Positions 16,484 to 23,929 of a DNA stretch of 64,000 nucleotides are shown here, piece after piece. The notes under the pieces are model-generated. The model searched no databases. It saw only the letters and a program-made list of their open reading frames with translations, and was not told where the DNA came from. Both the position numbers and the translations under genes were made by a program. This stretch comes from Lentihominibacter hominis (lineage in GTDB: Bacteria; Bacillota; Clostridia; Peptostreptococcales; Anaerovoracaceae): positions 992,001-1,056,000 of the forward strand of contig NZ_JACRTA010000001.1 of NCBI RefSeq assembly GCF_014385065.1, given 5' to 3'. Every line of letters begins with the position of its first letter. Position 1 is the stretch's first letter.

Positions 16484-16543
16484 GGCTGTTTCCCCAACAG
16501 CCTTAGAATGTGTCTGACTGCATGAATATCTGAAATGATATTC
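16484..16543 (-). promoter_or_regulatory. Two hairpins in the symporter leader
   Basis: GGCTGTT/AACAGCC (16484-16490 with 16496-16502) and GAATATC/GATATTC (16524-16530 with 16537-16543) form compact stems 30-90 bases upstream of the symporter start on the minus strand. The first lies close to the AGAGG ribosome site. The segment TTCTAAG occurs twice in the leader. No known riboswitch class is recognised. Confidence 0.4.
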
Positions 16544-16668
16544 ACAGAGCGAAAAAAATAAAATAACAGCTTTTATGTATAAGTGGGTTGGCTTATAATA
16601 AGAGCGTATGCGACAATATTTTAACATCTGCAGCGTTTAAAATCAAACAATAAATAGGAGAGTATCAT

Positions 16669-18213
16669 ATGAAAAATTATAAGAAACTGCAAAACGGCAG
16701 CGATATAAGAGGTATCGCGATAACGGGAGAACCCGGAGAATTACCTAATTTAACGCCTTACGAGGCTGTGGATATCGCCAGAGGATTTGCTGTATGGCTT
16801 TGTGATAAATTAGACAAAAATCCTGAAAGTGTGACTATTGCCATCGGAAGAGATCCGCGTATATCGGGCAAGCGTTTGATGGAAGGGCTTATGAATGGGT
16901 TTGGCCCTTATGGGATAAAGGTTTATGACTGCGGATTGGCCTCTACTCCCGCTATGTTTATGACAACAGTATTTCCTGAATTTTCATGTGATGCAGGGAT
17001 TATGATAACAGCAAGCCATTTGCCTTATAACAGAAATGGATTTAAATTTTTTACATCTGAGGGCGGTCTTAATAAAGGAGATATTTCCCTCATTCTTAAA
17101 TATGCTGAGGATGAAAATTCAGGTACAGCAAATCTCGGTGAGCCTAAAAATATTGAAGGGAGAGTCAGAGATTTTGGCAAATTAGTTTATCCCGCTCAGG
17201 AGGGGGATGTGATGTCTGTATACTGCCGCCATTTGAGAAAACTTATACAGGATGGCGCAGGCATGGGGGAGAGACCTCTTGAGGGGATGAAAATAGTAGT
17301 AGATGCAGGTAATGGAAGCGGCGGTTTTTTTGCCAGAAGGGTTCTTAAACCTCTCGGAGCGGATATATCAGACAGTCAGTATCTTGATCCTGATGGAATG
17401 TTTTTGAACCATGCCCCTAATCCCGAAGACCGGGAAGCTATGAACTCACTGGCTATGCAGGTTCTCCGAACGGGAGCAGATTTTGGACTTATATTTGATA
17501 CTGATGTGGATAGGTCTGCAGCTGTAGACGGGAGAGGCAGAGAGATTGCCAGAAATGGAATAGTTGCTATGGCGGCTGCTTTGGTAGCTGAAGAATACCC
17601 CGGTACTACTGTAGTCACAGATAGTATTACCAGTAGGCAGCTGACTTCCTTTATAGAGGATGGTCTGGGACTTAAACACATGAGGTTCAAACGAGGATAT
17701 AAAAATGTTATAAATAAGGCGCAGGAGCTTAACAGACAGGGAACAGACTGTCAGCTGGCTATAGAGACTTCGGGGCATGCAGCTTTTAAAGAAAATTATT
17801 TTTTGGATGACGGAGCCTATCTGGCTACAAAGATAGTCATAGAGGCAGCTAAACTGCGAAAACAAGGGAAGTCCCTTGATTGTATCATAGAGAAACTTGA
17901 AAATCCGGCAGATGAGAGAGAGATAAGAATACCTATTACGTATGGAGATTTTGGAACGTATGGAGATAAAATTCTCAATGATCTCGAGGATTTTGTAAAG
18001 TCTTCAGAGGAACTCTTTCTCGAAGAACCTAATTATGAAGGAGTTAGGATAGGCTTTCCCAATGGATGGTGTCTCTTGAGAAAATCATTGCATGATCCTA
18101 TTCTTCCTATGAATATGGCATCAGATGAGGAGGGCGGATGTGACAGTATCGTTGATACAATGAAAAAATTCTTATCGTCATACGACGGCTTGGACCTTAT
18201 GGTCATGGGGTAG
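16669..18213 (+). CDS. Phosphomannomutase/phosphoglucomutase family protein
   Basis: A 514-residue alpha-D-phosphohexomutase. The phosphoserine is S116 in TASHLPYNRNGFKFF, the magnesium loop is DTDVD at 277-281, and the sugar-binding loop ETSGHAAF follows later. The N-terminal QNGSDIRGIAITG block is the usual domain-1 entry. It interconverts hexose 1- and 6-phosphates for cell-surface sugar synthesis. The substrate is not fixed: GEP-type specificity loops differ among PMM, PGM and GlmM, and DTDVDR rather than DGDGDR is seen here, a mark of a less-studied subgroup. AGGAGAG precedes the ATG. The next gene starts four bases after the stop. Confidence 0.88.
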   Translation: MKNYKKLQNGSDIRGIAITGEPGELPNLTPYEAVDIARGFAVWLCDKLDKNPESVTIAIGRDPRISGKRLMEGLMNGFGPYGIKVYDCGLASTPAMFMTTVFPEFSCDAGIMITASHLPYNRNGFKFFTSEGGLNKGDISLILKYAEDENSGTANLGEPKNIEGRVRDFGKLVYPAQEGDVMSVYCRHLRKLIQDGAGMGERPLEGMKIVVDAGNGSGGFFARRVLKPLGADISDSQYLDPDGMFLNHAPNPEDREAMNSLAMQVLRTGADFGLIFDTDVDRSAAVDGRGREIARNGIVAMAAALVAEEYPGTTVVTDSITSRQLTSFIEDGLGLKHMRFKRGYKNVINKAQELNRQGTDCQLAIETSGHAAFKENYFLDDGAYLATKIVIEAAKLRKQGKSLDCIIEKLENPADEREIRIPITYGDFGTYGDKILNDLEDFVKSSEELFLEEPNYEGVRIGFPNGWCLLRKSLHDPILPMNMASDEEGGCDSIVDTMKKFLSSYDGLDLMVMG

Positions 18214-18217
18214 AAAT

Positions 18218-19087
18218 ATGAATAAAAACAGGGAACATTTCGTTACATGCGGACAGATGAGGATCCTTGAGAAAAGAGCAGATGAGAATGGGCTGTCATA
18301 TTATCAGATGATGGAGACGGCTGGTTCCTCAGCTGCTGAGATTATCTTGGAAATAGATATGTACAGAAGATTTATCGCCGGTAAAGAAGATGTTTCGGAT
18401 ACGGTTAACAGCAAAGTTGCAGAGACTGTATATGTTGGAAAATCAATTAAATCGCCTAAAAGCTATGTTAGTGCCGAAAATAAAGGCTGCGATGAAAAGG
18501 GCGATTGGAGTAGCAGAAGGAAAAATGTTCTGGTATTTTGCGGGAAAGGCAATAACGGAGGAGATGGTTTTGTCACAGCAAGGATACTGTGTAATAAGGG
18601 ATATGAAGTCACAGTGATTTTAGTAGATGGAAAACCAGTTACAAGTAACAGCAAAATTAATTTTTCTTTGATTGAAGATATGCCCATAACTATTGTAGAT
18701 ATGAAGGAGAATGAAAGAGCGCTGATAGAATTAAGAGAGATTCCCGATATCATAATAGATGCGATATATGGAACGGGATTTCAAGGGGCTCTTAATGGCA
18801 ACGCACTGAAAGCTGCCATTTATATAAACAATTTTTCTAAAGGCTCTTCTGATTCGACTTGCCGTGGAGGGCCGATCATATTTGCGCTGGATATCCCTTC
18901 GGGGATAAGCGGTGATCTGATAAATGAAAAATATCTGGATCACAGCTGTGTCTGCGCCGACTACACTATTGTTTTTCATGCCAAAAAACCTGTGCATCTT
19001 CAGAAGTTTGCATCGGGATATTTTGGCAGGATAGTTGTCTGTGATATCGGGATAGATGAGGAACGTCTTTGGAATGTTGAAATTTAA
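18218..19087 (+). CDS. nnrE: NAD(P)H-hydrate epimerase (YjeF N-terminal domain only)
   Basis: A 289-residue protein corresponding to the epimerase half of YjeF/Nnr, which converts the R form of damaged NAD(P)H hydrate into S for the dehydratase. QMRILEKRADENGLSYYQMMETAG, FCGKGNNGGDGFVTARIL, DAIYGTGFQG and ALDIPSGISGD are all present. Two departures are clear. The ADP-dependent dehydratase half found in most bacterial fusions is absent, and about 45 polar residues (roughly 48-95) are inserted between helix one and the FCGKGNNGGDG strand. The gene starts four bases after the mutase stop. A hairpin follows it. Confidence 0.85.
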   Translation: MNKNREHFVTCGQMRILEKRADENGLSYYQMMETAGSSAAEIILEIDMYRRFIAGKEDVSDTVNSKVAETVYVGKSIKSPKSYVSAENKGCDEKGDWSSRRKNVLVFCGKGNNGGDGFVTARILCNKGYEVTVILVDGKPVTSNSKINFSLIEDMPITIVDMKENERALIELREIPDIIIDAIYGTGFQGALNGNALKAAIYINNFSKGSSDSTCRGGPIIFALDIPSGISGDLINEKYLDHSCVCADYTIVFHAKKPVHLQKFASGYFGRIVVCDIGIDEERLWNVEI

Positions 19088-19106
19088 AATTTCAAATCCT
19101 TCGGGT

Positions 19107-19140
19107 CTGTAATCCCTCGAGATCACAGGCTATTTTTATT
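19107..19140 (+). terminator. Probable terminator after nnrE
   Basis: CTGTAATC (19107-19114) pairs with GATCACAG (19121-19128) at seven of eight positions around CCTCGA, followed by TATTTTTATT. Moderate quality. Confidence 0.65.
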
Positions 19141-19154
19141 GTGTCAGGAATATT

Positions 19155-19577
19155 TTATTTCGATTTTTCCTGTTTTTTAATTTCTTGCCATAACTGAAGA
19201 CTTTCTTCAGGAGAAGATACCTTTACATCACCAAACACATGCGGGTGTCTGCGTATCATTTTTTCGGAGACTCCTTGGATTACATCGTTTATTGTAAAAT
19301 ATCCTTTTTCTGAGGCTATCTGGGCGTGCATAACTACCTGCAGAAGCAGATCGCCAAGTTCTTCGCAAAGATTAGCGGTATCTTTATTATCTATGGCAGA
19401 TATGACTTCCCCGGATTTTTCTATGAGACATTCTTTTAATGTTTCGTGTGTCTGCTTCATATCCCATGGGCAGCCACCCGGGGATCTGAGAAGCGAGATT
19501 ATCTCTGTAAAATCATTAAAATCATATTTTCTGTCTTTATCAGAAGAATTGAATTTTTTCTTTTCTGTCATGACCAT
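19155..19577 (-). CDS. mazG: MazG-type nucleotide pyrophosphohydrolase, single domain
   Basis: A 140-residue protein with one MazG domain, hydrolysing NTPs or dNTPs to the monophosphate and diphosphate. The sequence LRSPGGCPWDMKQTHETL is the standard MazG entry; EELGDLLLQVVMHAQIA holds the second metal motif and RRHPHVFGD the third. In the first metal motif the usual E-E-x-x-E reads E-K-S-G-E, so one acidic residue is replaced by lysine. Two ATGs are possible (19577 and 19571); AAGGAG suits the second, at nine bases, slightly better. It is the last gene of an eamA-larE-mazG unit on the minus strand, 27 bases after larE. Confidence 0.9.
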   Translation of the reverse strand: MVMTEKKKFNSSDKDRKYDFNDFTEIISLLRSPGGCPWDMKQTHETLKECLIEKSGEVISAIDNKDTANLCEELGDLLLQVVMHAQIASEKGYFTINDVIQGVSEKMIRRHPHVFGDVKVSSPEESLQLWQEIKKQEKSK

Positions 19578-19604
19578 GTTCTCCTTTATGATTATGCATT
19601 TTTA

Positions 19605-20453
19605 TTAGTTCAGATTGCCCATTTTGTATCCGCCGAGATCAAGTGCGGCGAATCTGAATCCACATTTTTTAATTTCATCATTTACTTTGTCCATAAACTT
19701 TTCATCAAAAAATTTTTTTCTGTCGTGAGGAAGCACCTCTATTCTCGCTACATCTCCGTGATGTCTGACTCTGATTTGGGTAAAACCAAGAGCTTTAAGA
19801 AAGCATTCGGCTTTATATACTGATAAAAGTTTTTCTTTTGTTATAGTTTGACCGTAAGGTATCCTTGAAGCAAGGCAAGCGAATGCGGGTTTTTCCCAGA
19901 TAGGAAAAGTTTTCCCATCGTCAGATGGTATCATAAGAGCCTGTTTTATGAAGGGGTCTGTATCGGAAAGTTTTCTAAGAGATTTTCTGATTTCCGATTT
20001 TGTAAGGCCGGCATCTTTAAGAGGACTTGATATACCAAGTTCCTGCAAGGCTTTGTATCCCGGCCTGTAATCGTCGAGATCATCCAGATTAGTACCGTCT
20101 ACAAGATTTCTTCCTTGTTTTTCCGCAATTTCTTTTATTGAAGAAAATATTTCACGTTTGCATATATAGCATCTGTCAGGAGGGTTATCAGCAATTACAG
20201 ATAGGATGTGATCTACGGAAGCTATATCGTGTTTTATACCGAGTTCGCTGCACAGATAATCAGCATAGGCTGTTTCATCATCAGCAAAATGAGGACCTTG
20301 TGCCGTTACGGCAGATACTCTGTCGTCGCCCCACAGTTTGTAAGCGAAGGTCAGCAGGAAAACGCTGTCTACTCCTCCGGAAAGCGCAACAGTAATTCTT
20401 CCGAGATCATTTAATATGTATTCGAGTTTTTTAAGTTTTTCATAAATAGTCAT
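19605..20453 (-). CDS. larE: LarE-type ATP-dependent sacrificial sulfur transferase
   Basis: A 282-residue PP-loop ATP pyrophosphatase. The P loop is SGGVDS at 25-30. NPPDRCYICKR (90-100) and the loop KPAFACLASRIPYG, with C193 in the place of the sulfur-donating cysteine of Lactobacillus LarE, point to LarE rather than other PP-loop enzymes. LarE builds the thiocarboxylated pyridinium (nickel pincer) cofactor of lactate racemase together with LarB and LarC. Neither they nor LarA is in this window. About 18 residues are inserted before the cysteine loop (around 165-183) relative to the compact form I recall. The ribosome site is weak, so translation may depend on the upstream eamA gene. Confidence 0.85.
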   Translation of the reverse strand: MTIYEKLKKLEYILNDLGRITVALSGGVDSVFLLTFAYKLWGDDRVSAVTAQGPHFADDETAYADYLCSELGIKHDIASVDHILSVIADNPPDRCYICKREIFSSIKEIAEKQGRNLVDGTNLDDLDDYRPGYKALQELGISSPLKDAGLTKSEIRKSLRKLSDTDPFIKQALMIPSDDGKTFPIWEKPAFACLASRIPYGQTITKEKLLSVYKAECFLKALGFTQIRVRHHGDVARIEVLPHDRKKFFDEKFMDKVNDEIKKCGFRFAALDLGGYKMGNLN

Positions 20454-20482
20454 AGTTATTTTATTAAAGGTCTTAGACCTTT

Positions 20483-21424
20483 TTACTCCTGTTCTGTAAT
20501 TTTGGGTTCATCTGTATTTTTTTCTGCCTTTTTTTTCGGTGGAATCTGAGCAAGAATCACAGCTGTAAACATCAGGCCGCATCCTATGACTTCTCTGTAT
20601 GTGAGGGTTTCGCCCAGAAAAACACCTCCGAAAACAACTGCGAACAATGCCTCTGTACTCAGTATTATTGAGGCAACAGTAGGGTTTAGATGTTTTTGTC
20701 CCAGAGCCTGGAATGAATAGGCAATGGCGGTAGAGAAAACAGCTGTATAACAGATAGCCGGGGCCGCGGTCAAGATAGCCGGAAGAGAAATGTCATCAAA
20801 TATAACGGCAATTATCAGGCTTAAGAAACCAGCTACAAAAAACTGAAATGCATTAAGCTTCAGCACATTTATCTTTGGAGCGAAATAGTCTATGCATAAG
20901 ATATGAAAAGCCCAGAAAAAAGCTCCGATCATAATTGTCATATCTCCGGGGTGGACAGAGAAATCTTCTGTGATGCACAGAAAATAGAGTCCTACTACAC
21001 CTACAAGAGCTCCGAGCCATGTGAAAAGAGATGTTCTGTGCTTTAGGAATATTCCCATGATAGGGACAAGAATGATATAAAGAGCTGTAATAAACCCTGT
21101 TTTTCCGGCATCTACTGATACCAGCCCCAGCTGCTGAAGGTTAAAAGCAAAGAAAATTACGATACCGCACAGAGATCCGCCGGTAAGCAAAATTTTTCTT
21201 TCCTTTTTTTTCTTTTCTTCAGTTTTTTTCTTTAAATCTTCTTTATTTTTTATGTTCATTATAAGCAACATCACACATAATGCAGCTGCTCCTAAAATCA
21301 TTCTGAAAGCGCTGAAATAAAAAGGACTTATGGAATCCATTCCTATTTTCTGTGCCACAAAAGCTGATCCCCAGATTATGGCGGTTATGAATAAACATAT
21401 TGTGGATTTTGCTGTATTGTTCAT
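20483..21424 (-). CDS. EamA/DMT-family transporter
   Basis: A 313-residue drug/metabolite transporter with ten hydrophobic helices in two EamA repeats. WGSAFVAQKIGMDSISPFYF and the RMILGAAAL block mark the first repeat. KHLNPTVASIILSTEALFAV and the GVFLGETLTYREVIGCGLMF block mark the second. Between helices two and three is a stretch of about 15 Lys/Glu residues, a charged cytosolic loop. The substrate is unknown. AAAGGGAT precedes the start. It is the first gene of the eamA-larE-mazG unit and has a good promoter and a 135-base leader with paired segments. Confidence 0.9.
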   Translation of the reverse strand: MNNTAKSTICLFITAIIWGSAFVAQKIGMDSISPFYFSAFRMILGAAALCVMLLIMNIKNKEDLKKKTEEKKKKERKILLTGGSLCGIVIFFAFNLQQLGLVSVDAGKTGFITALYIILVPIMGIFLKHRTSLFTWLGALVGVVGLYFLCITEDFSVHPGDMTIMIGAFFWAFHILCIDYFAPKINVLKLNAFQFFVAGFLSLIIAVIFDDISLPAILTAAPAICYTAVFSTAIAYSFQALGQKHLNPTVASIILSTEALFAVVFGGVFLGETLTYREVIGCGLMFTAVILAQIPPKKKAEKNTDEPKITEQE

Positions 21425-21453
21425 ATTTTTTATCCCTTTCGTACTGTGCTGCG

Positions 21454-21512
21454 CCGGAAGATTATATTAAACCGAAGAAGCTGCAAAAAAATTCGGACTT
21501 TGCAGATTCCGG
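21454..21512 (-). promoter_or_regulatory. Structured leader of the eamA-larE-mazG transcript
   Basis: An outer helix pairs 21454-21459 (CCGGAA on the plus strand) with 21507-21512 (TTCCGG). Inside, either CTGCAAA/TTTGCAG (21481-21487 with 21499-21505) or CCGAA/TTCGG (21472-21476 with 21492-21496) can form; the two inner options overlap and exclude each other, as in a switch. No known riboswitch class was recognised. Confidence 0.4.
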
Positions 21513-21565
21513 TGAAAATGTAAGTCAGATTTTTTGTTAAAACATACTTTATTAAATTCATTGAA

Positions 21566-21594
21566 AGTATATCAGTAAAAAATTGAATTTTCAA
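21566..21594 (-). promoter_or_regulatory. Promoter for eamA-larE-mazG
   Basis: On the minus strand TTGAAA (complement of 21589-21594), a 17-base spacer, TATACT (complement of 21566-21571). The predicted transcript has a leader of about 135 bases. Confidence 0.65.
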
Positions 21595-21892
21595 GGGCAA
21601 TACATATCTTTTAGGAAGGAGATATAAGTCTTTTGCAATAATCGGTTTTCACTGTCTGTCAGCTTTTTAAGCTTTCTTTGACCGAGCTTTTCTATATATG
21701 AAACAGCTGAGAAAATTATAAAACGAAAATTTTAGTGGGCAGCGCTGAGATAAAGAGGCTATCCGGCAAACCAAAATAATTCTGTTATTGTATTGTTATT
21801 AATTTACTATTTATTGCGTAAAAAATAAAATAAACACTGTCTGATGCAAACAGGTTGCGGATATGTTATCATTGTAACAAGTCATATAAAGG

Positions 21893-21913
21893 ATGTTTCC
21901 GACGGAGAAACAT
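21893..21913 (+). promoter_or_regulatory. Short hairpin just upstream of the phosphatase ribosome site
   Basis: ATGTTTC (21893-21899) and GAAACAT (21907-21913) are exact complements around a seven-base loop, eight bases ahead of the AAGAAGG ribosome site. It may protect the 5' end or modulate translation. Confidence 0.35.
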
Positions 21914-21934
21914 TCAAAGGAAGAAGGTACACAG

Positions 21935-22555
21935 ATGGAATCGAAGATATGCCTCATAAGGCATGGCATAACAGAAGGCAATAAGAACAGACTCTATTAT
22001 GGACACGCTGATATTCCTCTGGCAGCAGAGGGAATAGATGAACTTAAACGGCTTGCCGAATCGGGACTTTATCCTGACGGTGTTAATGCGGAATTTTATA
22101 CGACAGGCCTGAGAAGAACCGAACAGACTCTTGAGCTTATATATGGCCGGCAGAAACATGAATCTCTGGAAAAACTGAAAGAGTTGAATTTTGGCTCTTT
22201 TGAAATGAAAAGCCATGCAGAACTTAAAGATCTTGAAGAATATAGGATATGGAAATCTGATAAACTCGGTAATTTGCCGCCTCCTAATGGGGAAAGCCTG
22301 CAGGCTTTTTATAAAAGAGTGATTAGAGGATTTGATGATCTTAAAGAACGTAATGCTTTGAAAGCTTTTTCCATGAGACATAAAGATGATGAAGCTCTTT
22401 CCATAGCGGTATGTCATGGAGGAACAATATCAGCTATACTGGAGAGTATATATCCTAAGGTAAAAGACAATTTTTATAAATGGATACCTGATCCCGGTCA
22501 TGGATACATATTGTTTATGGAAGACGGCAAAGTAGCTGATACAGAAAAATTTTAG
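21935..22555 (+). CDS. Histidine phosphatase family protein
   Basis: A 206-residue member of the phosphoglycerate-mutase-like superfamily. The phosphate-binding histidine is H10 in LIRHGITEGN; YYGHADIPLAAEGIDEL and the second histidine in VCHGGTISAIL complete the active site. Such small proteins are broad-range phosphatases; the substrate here is unknown. The start at 21935 is supported by AAGAAGG seven bases upstream. A longer in-frame ATG at 21893 lies inside a hairpin and has no ribosome site. The gene is followed 17 bases later by cysK, suggesting co-transcription, though no functional tie is obvious. Confidence 0.9.
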   Translation: MESKICLIRHGITEGNKNRLYYGHADIPLAAEGIDELKRLAESGLYPDGVNAEFYTTGLRRTEQTLELIYGRQKHESLEKLKELNFGSFEMKSHAELKDLEEYRIWKSDKLGNLPPPNGESLQAFYKRVIRGFDDLKERNALKAFSMRHKDDEALSIAVCHGGTISAILESIYPKVKDNFYKWIPDPGHGYILFMEDGKVADTEKF

Positions 22556-22572
22556 AAGATGAGGGAGGCTTT

Positions 22573-23490
22573 ATGAACATTAGAAATACGATAACTGATC
22601 TTATAGGAGATACTCCGTTGCTCAGGCTTCATAAAATGGAGGAATATTTTGGCTCGTGCGCGGAAATTGTTGCGAAGGTTGAAATGTTTAATCCGGCAGG
22701 AAGTATAAAAGACAGAGTAGGTTATAAAATGATTTCTGAGGCCGAGAAAAGCGGAAGACTCAAACCGGGAGGGACTATTATAGAGCCTACCAGCGGGAAT
22801 ACGGGGGTGGGGATCGCCATGGCTGCCGCCGCCAGAGGGTACAAAGCAGTTATGGTAATGCCTGAAAGTATGAGTATCGAAAGACGGAAATTGCTGGCTG
22901 CTCTGGGAGCGGACCTTGTTCTTACCGACAGAGAGGAGGGTATGCAGGGCAGCGTGGAAAAAGCAAAAGAGCTTTTGGAAGAAATCCCGGGAAGCATAAT
23001 CGCAGGACAATTCGAAAACCCGGCTAATCCTCAGGCGCATTACGAAACGACAGCTCCGGAAATCTGGAAAGATACGGAAGGTGAGTTAGATATTTTTGTG
23101 GCTTCTTTCGGAACCGGGGGGACTGTTTCGGGAATAGGCCGTTATCTTAAGGAAATGAACAGCGCAATAAGAATCATAGGTGTGGAGCCTGCATCATCAC
23201 CGCTTGTAACGGAAGGCTGGGCAGGTACACATCAGATACAAGGGATCGGAGCTAATTTCATACCGGAGATTTTAGATGCCGACATAATGGATGAGGTTAT
23301 GACGGTTACAGATGAGGATGCTCTTCAGACTATGAAAAATTTAGCTCGACTGGAAGGTGTTCTGGCGGGTGTTTCATCGGGAGCTGCTATTTTTGCTGCG
23401 GGACAAGTGGCTGCAAGAAAAGAGAATGAAGGGAAACGAATTGTAACAATATTGCCTGATACAGGTGAAAGATATTTAAGTATATTTTGA
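22573..23490 (+). CDS. cysK: Cysteine synthase A (O-acetylserine sulfhydrylase)
   Basis: A 305-residue PLP enzyme that makes cysteine from O-acetylserine and sulfide. The PLP lysine is K46 in NPAGSIKDRVGY. EPTSGNTGVGIAMA is the substrate-binding loop, and FGTGGTVSGIGRYL binds the cofactor phosphate; GIGANFIPEILD and VSSGAAIFA follow at the expected places. All catalytic features are intact and the length is standard. GATGAGGGAGG precedes the ATG. No serine acetyltransferase gene is beside it. A stem-loop follows at 23508-23542. Confidence 0.96.
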   Translation: MNIRNTITDLIGDTPLLRLHKMEEYFGSCAEIVAKVEMFNPAGSIKDRVGYKMISEAEKSGRLKPGGTIIEPTSGNTGVGIAMAAAARGYKAVMVMPESMSIERRKLLAALGADLVLTDREEGMQGSVEKAKELLEEIPGSIIAGQFENPANPQAHYETTAPEIWKDTEGELDIFVASFGTGGTVSGIGRYLKEMNSAIRIIGVEPASSPLVTEGWAGTHQIQGIGANFIPEILDADIMDEVMTVTDEDALQTMKNLARLEGVLAGVSSGAAIFAAGQVAARKENEGKRIVTILPDTGERYLSIF

Positions 23491-23507
23491 AAACTGTAAT
23501 AAAACGA

Positions 23508-23542
23508 AAACGCTGCCCGGGTTTATACTCTGGGCAGCGTTT
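23508..23542 (+). terminator. Stem-loop after cysK
   Basis: AAACGCTGCCC (23508-23518) pairs exactly with GGGCAGCGTTT (23532-23542) over an eleven-base stem. Only a short T-run follows, so termination may be partial. Confidence 0.7.
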
Positions 23543-23838
23543 CGCTGTCATCACACTAATTTACTATTTATTAGGAGAGGTGTTTCTTTTCCTCTTGGAG
23601 TGATTATATAATAACAGCGCAATATGCTGATTTAAAGGCATCAGTGTGAAGATACGTTGAAAAGAATGTGTGGGAAATATGACCGGAAAAGTTAAGCTCT
23701 GACTGGGATAAATCGTGTTTTTTAAGTAAAAATGCTTGTAAAAGTGGGGCATGACAGAAAAATACGGACTATAAAACCAATATTGCGGAGTAAAGTTCGT
23801 AAAATGTTGTGGAATCAAAGTTTTTGGTTGAAAAACAT

Positions 23839-23847
23839 TGATATAAT
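23839..23847 (+). promoter_or_regulatory. Extended -10 promoter for the purine operon
   Basis: TGATATAAT at 23839-23847 has the TGn extension and a perfect -10 hexamer; no good -35 is seen 16-18 bases upstream. It lies 83 bases before purL. Confidence 0.55.
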
Positions 23848-23929
23848 AAGGTAAAAGTGCTAACATTATCATATAAATTCAAGTGACAGAATATAAACTG
23901 GTTTTTGATTCAGAAAGGATAATAGATCG

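Larger units (their letters stand above)
21425..21934. other. Divergent intergenic region of 510 bases
   Basis: Between eamA (minus) and the histidine-phosphatase gene (plus). The eamA half holds the promoter at 21566-21594 and the paired leader at 21454-21512. The plus half, 21600-21890, is AT-rich with no gene, no T-box core and no clear paired promoter hexamers; a TATCAT around 21864 may be the -10 of the plus-strand gene. A small hairpin lies at 21893-21913. Confidence 0.6.
23491..23929. other. Intergenic region of 439 bases ahead of the purine operon
   Basis: Holds the stem-loop after cysK and an extended -10 promoter for purL at 23839-23847. The stretch between (about 23545-23835) has no supported gene. 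I searched it for a purine riboswitch core and found none. AAAGTTCGTAAA at 23792-23803 resembles one half of a Bacillus PurBox on the reverse strand but lacks a clear partner. Confidence 0.55.

Noticed and set aside
16455..16668. Glycine riboswitch before the AGCS symporter
   Set aside because: The conserved glycine aptamer blocks are not present; only two simple hairpins are seen.
21600..21934. T-box leader upstream of the histidine phosphatase-cysK pair
   Set aside because: No T-box core (GGTGG-type sequence) and no terminator/antiterminator pair were found.
23491..23929. Purine riboswitch or PurBox pair ahead of purL
   Set aside because: No conserved riboswitch core. One PurBox-like half-site (AAAGTTCGTAAA, 23792-23803) has two mismatches to consensus and no clear inverted partner at the right distance.
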